Assembly (NCBI RefSeq): GCF_016808335.1
Contig: NC_053153.1
Span: forward strand, 26,460,090-26,524,089
DNA from: Panicum virgatum
Lineage: Eukaryota; Streptophyta; Magnoliopsida; Poales; Poaceae
Direction of reading: 5' to 3'
Length of the DNA: 64,000 nucleotides
Shown in pieces: positions 57,674 to 64,000 of this stretch. A program made the position numbers and the translations under genes. How positions within the stretch are numbered: the first letter of the stretch is position 1; each line of letters begins with the position of its first letter. The notes under the pieces are model-generated. The model saw only the letters and a program-made list of their open reading frames with translations. It was not told where the DNA came from and ran no database searches.

Positions 57674-57905
57674 CTGTGTTTAGTTCTGCATAAAGTTCTC
57701 AAAATTTTTCACTAACGCACGTCACATTGAATTTTATGATACATGCATGAAATATTAAATGTAGTTAAAAAATATAACTAATTGCACAATTTGGCTGTAA
57801 ATGACGAGACAAATTTTTTTGAGAGTAATTACTCCATAGTTGAACAATAATTGCCAAATAAAACCGAAACATACTACGGTAATTTTTCCGCGAACTAAAC
57901 ACACC
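57674..57905. mobile_element. Small MITE with TGTGTTTAGTTC ends
   Basis: TGTGTTTAGTTCTGC on the left pairs with GCGAACTAAACACA on the right. The interior has the mirrored TGTAAATGACGAGACAAATT block of the GTTTAGTTC MITE group. 232 bp. Confidence 0.7.
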
Positions 57906-57979
57906 TATCTATCTCCGGCGATCCTTGCGGCAGCAGCTAGCCTAGCTAGCTAGTGAAGCTCCTCCTGTTTGATCAGTCA

Positions 57980-58331
57980 GGCCCTGTTTAGTTCCCTTTA
58001 CTGTAAACGCAAATTTTTTTGAAGGAATCTTGACAATTTAAAGTAATAAATGAAGTCTATTTATAAAACTTTTTACACAGATGGGTTGTAAATCACGAAA
58101 TGAATCTAATGATGCTAATTAATCCATAATCAAGCAATAATTAGCGGATGGTACTGTAGCATCACTGTTGCAAATCATGGATTAAGTTGGTTCATTAGAT
58201 TCGTCTCGTGATTTACAACCCATTCATACAAAAAGTTTTGTAAATAGACTTCATTTAGTACTTCAAATTAGTAAAATTTCTTCGTAAAATTTTGCGTTTT
58301 TGTGTATATGGAGTGGCAACTAAACAGGGCC
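57980..58331. mobile_element. MITE abutting the CIPK copy
   Basis: GGCCCTGTTTAGTTCCC on the left pairs with GGCAACTAAACAGGGCC on the right. TCA lies on both sides (57977-57979 and 58332-58334), a likely 3-bp target duplication. It shares long internal blocks with the element at 52573-52926. Its right end lies about 40 bp before the ancestral CIPK start and supplies an in-frame ATG at 58308. Confidence 0.8.
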
Positions 58332-58369
58332 TCAATGCTGTGGACGGCAGGCAAGGGAGCGAGGAAGCA

Positions 58370-59748
58370 ATGGCGGCGGCGGCGGCCGGCTGGGAGTCCA
58401 AGAAACCGGCCGGCGCTCCTCCTGGGGCGTTACGAGGTAGGGAAGCTGTTGGGGCAGGGCAACTTCGCCAAGGTGTACCACGCGCGCAACGTGCACACCG
58501 GCGAGGAGGTGGCCATCAAGGTGATGGAGAAGGAGAAGATCTTCAAGTCCGGTCTGATGGCGCACATCAAGCGCGACCGGCGGGTGCGGCACCCGCACAT
58601 CGTGCAGCAGCTCTACGAGGTGATGGCCACCAAGCTGCGCATCTACTTCGTGATGGAGTACGTGCGCGGCGGCGAGCTGTTCGCGCGGGGCCGGCTCCGG
58701 GAGGCCGACGCCCGGCGCTACTTCCAGCAGCTGGTGTCCTCCGTCGCCTTCTGCCACGCGCGCGGGGTGTACCACCGGGACATCAAGCCCGAGAACCTGC
58801 TCCTCGACGACGCCGGCGACCTAAAGGTCTCCGACTTCGGCCTCTCCGCGGTGGCCGACCAGATGCGCCACGACGGGCTGTTCCACACCTTCTGCGGCAC
58901 CCCGGCGTGCGTACGTCGCGCCGGAGGTGCTCTCCCGCCGCGGCTACGACGCCGCCAAGGCCGACCTCTGGTCCTGCGGCGTCGTGCTCGCCGCCGGTTA
59001 CCTCCCGTTCCAGGACCGCAACCTCGTGGCCATGTACCGCAAGATCCACAGGGGCGAGTTCCGCTGCCCCAAGTGGTTCTCGCCGGAGCTCACCCGCCTC
59101 CTCGACACCAACCCGCAGCGCCGCGCCACCGCGAACGAGATCATGGACGACGAGTGGTTCAAGGTCGGCTTCCGCCGCTTCTCCTTCCGCATCGAGGACG
59201 ACCGATCCTTCACCTTCTTCGACCTGGACGGCGACGACGGCGTCCACCTCGCCGGACACGCCACGGGCAGTCGACATCGCTCCCAGGAAGGCGAGAAATT
59301 AAAGGGTGCCGCCGGCGGGCTGACGTCGTGTGCGTCGGTGCCATCGCTGCTACAGCTGGAATCGCGAAGCAGGCTCGGCGGGAGCAGCCGGCGGCGGTCG
59401 AGCCTGAACGCGTTCGACATGATCTCGTTCTCGAGGGGGTTCGACCTGTCGGGCCTGTTCGAGGACGGCGAAGGGGGCAGTGTCCTCCCGGAGCAGCCGC
59501 CGCACCCGACCGCGGCGCGGTTCGTGTCGGCGGCTCCCGTGGAGCAGATCCTGGCCACGCTGAAGGGGGCCGCGTCGGCGGCCGGCATGGTGGTGCGCGA
59601 GAGGGATGACGGGTCCATCAGCATGGAGGGGACGAGGGAGGGCGAGCACGGCGCGCTGGCCGTGGCCGCGGAGATCTACGAGCTCACGCCGGAGCTGCTT
59701 GTCGTGGAGGTTCGGCGCAAGTCCGGCGGCGCCGCCGTGCGCAGCTGA
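58370..59748 (+). pseudogene. CBL-interacting protein kinase (CIPK), intronless, decayed
   Basis: CIPKs are Ser/Thr kinases (SnRK3) activated by calcium-loaded CBL sensors through a NAF motif. Present: the Gly loop [14 protein letters not shown], Lys in [10 protein letters not shown], catalytic [22 protein letters not shown], the NAF motif [20 protein letters not shown] and a C-terminal PPI-like segment. Defects: the natural ATG (58370) is one base out of phase with the kinase; a 4-base duplication (GCGT near 58908) shifts the frame in the activation loop; and short in-frame losses, compared with the family pattern I know, remove the helix-C Glu region (after KRD), three residues before GRLREAD and three in the [11 protein letters not shown] strand. 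It lies between a MITE cluster and a CACTA element. Expression is possible but kinase activity is unlikely. Confidence 0.8.
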
Positions 59749-59918
59749 AGCCAAGCCTACGTGACCTCGTCTGCGACGAGCCGACACTGCTCCGATCCGA
59801 CGAGCACTCTCGGAGTCTAAGATGATTGATGAGCCGCACGTGTGATCGTGGCCGGCGCATCAACGTTTGCGCACGCACGCACGTTCGTCGTCCATTCACT
59901 ACCGGATTCAGGGCATTG

Positions 59919-60230
59919 CCGAGTGGCGCAATGCCCCTGACGGCAATGGAGGTTTTGCCGAGTGTTTTTTTCGAGCACTCGGTAAAGCTGCCACGTGTCA
60001 CGACCGTTGGCGGCTGCTTTGCCGAGTGTCGGGGCTTGGCACTTGGCAAAGTCCCCGCCAACAGCTGCTCCACGTGGCAGTTTTGCCGAGTGCTAGATCT
60101 CTGGCACTCGGCAAACTTTTCAGCCTTTGCTGAGTGCCAGGAGTTAAGCACTCGGCAAAGTTTCTTTTCTGATGACCCTGTAAAGGCCACTTTGCTGAGT
60201 GTTTTGGCTTATCCACTCGGCAAAGTGGCC
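59919..60230. repeat. Left subterminal repeat array of the CACTA element
   Basis: At least six GCCGAGTG / CACTCGGCAAAG hairpin units in direct and inverted order, for example around 60086-60117. These are the presumed binding sites of the element's own DNA-binding protein. Confidence 0.85.
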
Positions 60231-60689
60231 AATTTTTTTTGTTTCATTTTTCTCTGTTTTCGATACAAATACAATAGAAATATATCTAAATACATAGACA
60301 TTATAGACAGTTATTATGACAAATATATAATTGACAAATACGACAATAACACCAATACAAATACAAGTCATCACATATATCGCAAAGTTCGATAGATAAC
60401 ACAAGTCCACCACATAGAACGAGTTCGATACATAGAATAAGTCTGATACACAGAATGAGTCTAATACACAAAATATGTCCACGATTAATGTCACAAGTCC
60501 ACTAGTACTACAAATCACTCACGGTCAGGTGGGGGGGGGGGTGTTTGCCACGGGCCGCCGGCGAGTTCTGGTCCGGAGGAGGGTCGTTCGATGCGTTCCA
60601 CGACTGATTCTGCAAATAGAAACACATAAATTGAGTAAGAATAACAAAGATATAAATAGAAACACATAAAGTGATTCTGCATACTCACG

Positions 60690-61975
60690 GGAGTGCTAGA
60701 AGGTCCCCGAGGAAGGTAAGGCTGAGCTGGAAGGGCGAAGGGAGAAGGCGGCGTCGCATAGTTCAATGACACGCCAAGTCCTTGCATCCAGGTGACCATG
60801 CTCTGCATCATCGCCAACTGCTCATCCCTCAGCTTCCGCTCCTCCTCCAACTTCCGCTCCATCTCCAATCGGCACCTTCTCTCCTCAGCCCACTTTCCCT
60901 CTATCTCGGTCTATAAGAATTTAATATCCATGTTACAATACGAAGCAAAGTTACGTAAATATCATAGAACGACAACTAAATCTGAACTAACATGTCTCTG
61001 GTGCACGCTGGCCATAGAAATCTCAGGCCGTGGGCGTATGGGCGGGGTCGAGTCGGTGGTACGGGCCCTAAGCTGCGTGAGGCTGGGCGTACTCGCCGTG
61101 TCGACCAAGCTGTTGGCGATCCAGTACCGCCCGTGCTTCTTTCCGCCTCCGGCCCTCATGATGTCTTCTCCGGAGAGTGGCGCAGTCGTCGGATCCCAAG
61201 TCTCCCCGTGGAGCGCCCTTCCCACCTCCGTGTACGCAGTGAGGCGCGCCGGGATGCTGGGGTTTGCGTAGGCCTCTGGTGGAGCCGCCAGGTTGTAGGC
61301 CACGTCCGACGTCGCCCCTGCCCATGTGAGACATGACGTACGCCGTGAACTCGTTGCAAGACTGGTATGAATGAGACTCCGACTGCCATGAAATCAACAA
61401 GATCATTAGTAAGAATTCAAAATATAGCTTTAGAAAGAATGAAGAAAATAGTAAATTTACCCAAGTTTCCTTGTACTCGGCGAGGCTACGGTTCCCCTGA
61501 TGATGTGCCGGACCCGGCATCATCAAGCGACGGTCCCGGCATAAGGCGTGCTGGCGGGCCCAGTCCTCGCTGATCCACTTGTCCACCATCATGGACGTGC
61601 ACTCGGCCTTGTTTGCATTCGGAGGCACCTAAACATAATGAAGTGCATGACATATTGTAATATCAAATACAAGATAAATGAGTAGAGATGTCATTTATTT
61701 ACCCTTAAGTACTGGTCTCGCATGAGCATGATGTCCCTTGCGGCTGGTTTTTTGACACTCCTCTTCTCAAACTTGGCGCAGTACACAACGACGGTCTGGA
61801 CACGCGCCTCGTAGTGCATGACCTTCACCAGCTTGTAGCAAGCCTGGTGAGCCTGCTCGTTCGCCCGGGTCTCATAGCCTTCCTCGCATCTGTAGAAATC
61901 CTGCATATATACCCACAAGATAAACGTGCGCGGTCTTTGCCGAGTGCAGGCCCGTCGGCACTCGGCAAAGATCAA
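60690..61975 (-). pseudogene. CACTA accessory gene (Transposase_24-like), decayed
   Basis: Minus-strand exon blocks in order: about 61975-61695 (CEEGYETRANEQAHQACYKL, RDIMLMRDQYLRV), 61628-61456 (KWISEDWARQHALCRDRRLM, RSLAEYKETW then a GTAAAT donor), about 61384-60990 (NEFTAYVMSHMG; after a frameshift near 61315, PARLTAYTEVGRALHGETWD and GGGKKHGRYWIANSLVDTAS), and about 60912-60690 (coiled coil KWAEERRCRLEMERKLEEER). The pattern is that of the TNPA-side protein common in grass CACTA elements. The frameshift and missing N-terminus make it non-functional. Confidence 0.7.
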
Positions 61976-62160
61976 TATTTGCCGAGTGCCCTACTTTGTC
62001 GACGGTCAGCACTCGGCAAAGTGTGGGTATGCCGTGTGCCACATATTTGCCGAGTGCCCATTGGCTGGCACTCGGCAATGCTGGTCTTTGCCGAGTGTCT
62101 GTGGTCTGGCACTCGGCAAAGCCCGAGACACTCGGCAAAGCCCGAGACACTCGGCAATTC
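61930..62160. repeat. Right subterminal repeat array of the CACTA element
   Basis: Same motif as the left array. GACACTCGGCAAAGCCCGA is repeated in tandem near 62128-62155. Confidence 0.85.
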
Positions 62161-62180
62161 TGGGTTTTCCGGTAGTGATT

Positions 62181-64000
62181 ACTGCCGCGTATGTATTAGC
62201 GTATATATACACCAGATTATTATACAACTAAATACACACACAAATACAAATATATGCAGAAGGGACGTATGTATACCGTGATAGACCAGGACACATTATT
62301 TTTGCACTGTTGTATCCACGTATTAAAAGGGTGAAACGTAAAAAGAAATGTAAATTTTGTGTGCTGCTACTAATAGGGATTATATGTAATTGCTAGGGGC
62401 CGGATTTGTTGTGGTGCAACTGTTTTTGTTGATGTATCACTAGTTTTGCACTCCTATATATATGGAGAAGAAAATACTATCATTTGGTGTTCTTTATTCA
62501 TTTACTGAACCAAAAGTTTACTGTAAATCTATAAAGCTATTTAGTTAATTCGGCTCTCTATTTTGCTCGCATCATCTATTATCTTTATATTTAAAGGTTA
62601 AAAGAAGCCACCACGTTCGCCGAGAGGGCCAAGAAATTCCCACGTTAATCGGAAAAAAAAGAGAAGGATACAAACCGTTGGATTTTATGAAGATCTAATG
62701 GTCAAGAATAATCCACGGAATTCAAGCCCAATAAGGTTAATAAATAGTAAATTCGGAATTAAAAATCAAGAAAAAAGAAAATTTTGAGTTGGATACAAAC
62801 TAGGACCCAAATACCTAAATAAAGAGCCCATATTAAAAATATCATAAAAGTACACAAGGCACACTAGAGGAGCAAATGTTCTATAACAGGGAGAACTTTA
62901 CAAGAGATTATTCAAATGAGACACGATAACCCAACAGATCATGTAATTTTAATATTTTTATGAGTATTTTCATCTCATAATAACCAAACCTCTGTTATCC
63001 TAACAATTTTATGATATCATTACAGGGTTTTGTTTTTATATCAAGAGCCACAATTGATCGCTTCGAAAATACTTCCTGGTGGTAGATGTCATGCAATAGT
63101 TGCAACAAAATGCGCACTAAGATAGCCAACAAGTATCACTGACGTAAATGCAATACATGTCCAGAAGCAATAACACCTAGGTACTCATACTTTCCCCAAC
63201 ATTGATTTCCAAACACCATGTTATTCATTCTAACCATGATAATATATGTATTGGATTCGTCTCCGAATTAGTGATCATACGACAACTACTACATGCAGTA
63301 TATTTGATGATGACGCAAAAAAAGAATTCTCAAGAAAACTATTACAATCCTGCTTGAATCACTCAATGGAGAATCTGAAGAAGTTCCTAAAGTTATAGAA
63401 CAACTATATGGAAAGGCACTTATCTTTTGATTCAAACTCAATGACCAAAACCTGACTGAAGGAAAATAATATTATTTAGTTAAGAGAACATTTGAGGCAA
63501 ACGATAACCTTGAGTAGGTACATTCAAAAAATAAAATTGAAGGGGTACACAACATTTTCTCTTCTCTGCCGGGGCCTTCGAAAAGGAGCAACACGGAAGC
63601 ATGGTAGTGCGGAGGGAGTAGCACAGCTAAATGGATAAGGTGTAAGGATAAGGCCGGGAAAACATTAAGATTACTTAAGATAAACTAACGTACGGCCAAC
63701 ATTTTTAATATATAAATCATACTCATTTGTTATGAATCTCATTACAAAAATATCAATTCTGAAAAATTAGATACATAGACAAAGATATATTTGACCATTC
63801 CTCTAAAATTCAATTTATATTTTATATTGCTATATCAATAAAAAAAAATTCTCAGTTACAATTAATAAAAAATTATTGTTGAGCGATAATAATATTTTAT
63901 CATGGTTACAAATTATAAAATGTTTAATTCATATACAAAAATAAAATATTCCACAGAAAAAAGAAATTTATGGAGTGCCTAAAAATAAAAATAAACATAA
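62181..64000. other. AT-rich intergenic DNA, no gene seen
   Basis: No frame with a recognisable domain and no terminal repeats found. The phrase ACAAACCGTTGGATTTTATGAAGATCTAATGGTCAAGA (62670-62707), which I have seen only in part here, has the look of an element end, but no partner was located. Confidence 0.4.

Larger units (their letters stand above)
59897..62177. mobile_element. Complete non-autonomous CACTA transposon
   Basis: It begins CACTACCGGATTCAGGG and ends CTGGGTTTTCCGGTAGTG (the reverse of CACTACCGGAAAACCCAG), with ATT on both sides (59894-59896 and 62178-62180), the 3-bp duplication of En/Spm elements. Subterminal arrays of GCCGAGTGC and GCACTCGGCAAAG line both ends (59920-60230 and 61930-62160). 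Only a decayed accessory gene lies inside and no TNPD-type transposase, so it would depend on another element. 2281 bp. Confidence 0.92.

Noticed and set aside
58292..59302. 336-codon frame starting at the original CIPK ATG region
   Set aside because: Only its N-terminal end is CIPK-like. The rest is the kinase gene read out of frame, so it belongs to the pseudogene and not to a second gene.
61068..61628. Single long minus-strand frame of 186 codons
   Set aside because: It runs through an intron and past a frameshift; only parts of it are real exon sequence of the CACTA accessory gene.
59919..62160. Regular hairpins that could be microRNA precursors
   Set aside because: They are CACTA subterminal repeats bounded by CACTA ends and ATT duplications.

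Overview
This is nuclear DNA of a grass, probably a panicoid. The sequence shows short AT-rich spacers packed with nested class I and class II transposons, Tourist/Stowaway/hAT-like MITEs of the kinds typical of Poaceae, U-rich intron-like DNA, and GC-rich exons of monocot type. No bacterial operon, rRNA, tRNA or CRISPR structure was seen. Most long open frames are transposon proteins or their antisense shadows.

Layout. 1-10.0 kb: a degenerate direct duplication (copy A about 600-2440, copy B about 3765-10030). Copy B holds about 5.2 kb of T-rich, intron-like DNA that copy A lacks; several MITEs lie in and after it. 10.4-20.9 kb: Stowaway MITE, remnants of Tat-type LTRs in inverted orientation, a Tourist/hAT-type MITE, an Athila-type gypsy element (1.6-kb LTR, tRNA-Asp-like primer site, broken gag), a second diverged LTR, and the 3' part of a CACTA element with a decayed C48 (Ulp1-like) peptidase gene. 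21.3-29.3 kb: a tandem array of about five 0.62-0.70-kb units, each carrying on the minus strand decayed exons of a Myb/SANT protein of the telomere-repeat-binding type. The fifth unit is broken by Athila-type LTRs, one nested in another in opposite orientation.

30.8-41.5 kb: a Tat-lineage gypsy element (LTR, gag, protease, RT) cut off after RT and joined to a minus-strand Copia element that has lost its 3' end. The gypsy element is seeded throughout, LTR and coding region alike, with the palindromic motif ACCGGTCAGACCGGT. 41.5-52.5 kb: exon-like scraps of an unidentified minus-strand gene, a 5'-truncated LINE with a clear target-site duplication, and a complete 5.26-kb PIF/Harbinger transposon (46957-52216). 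The transposon has perfect TTA target duplications, matching terminal inverted repeats, a three-exon ORF1 and a two-exon DDE transposase, both open after splicing. It is the best candidate in the window for a still-active autonomous element.

52.5-64 kb: a MITE; a small gene for a secreted protein with only a papain-type propeptide (I29) domain; a 943-bp Mutator-like foldback element; a P450 fragment; a Stowaway; a cluster of three MITEs; an intronless CBL-interacting protein kinase (CIPK) copy with frameshifts and in-frame losses, whose kinase frame now opens from an ATG inside the adjoining MITE; and a complete 2.28-kb non-autonomous CACTA element (ATT duplications, subterminal GCCGAGTGC/GCACTCGGC repeats) carrying a decayed transposase-associated gene. 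The last 1.8 kb is AT-rich with no gene seen.

The only loci that look intact are the PIF/Harbinger gene pair and the I29-only gene. The rest records successive insertion, truncation and decay.
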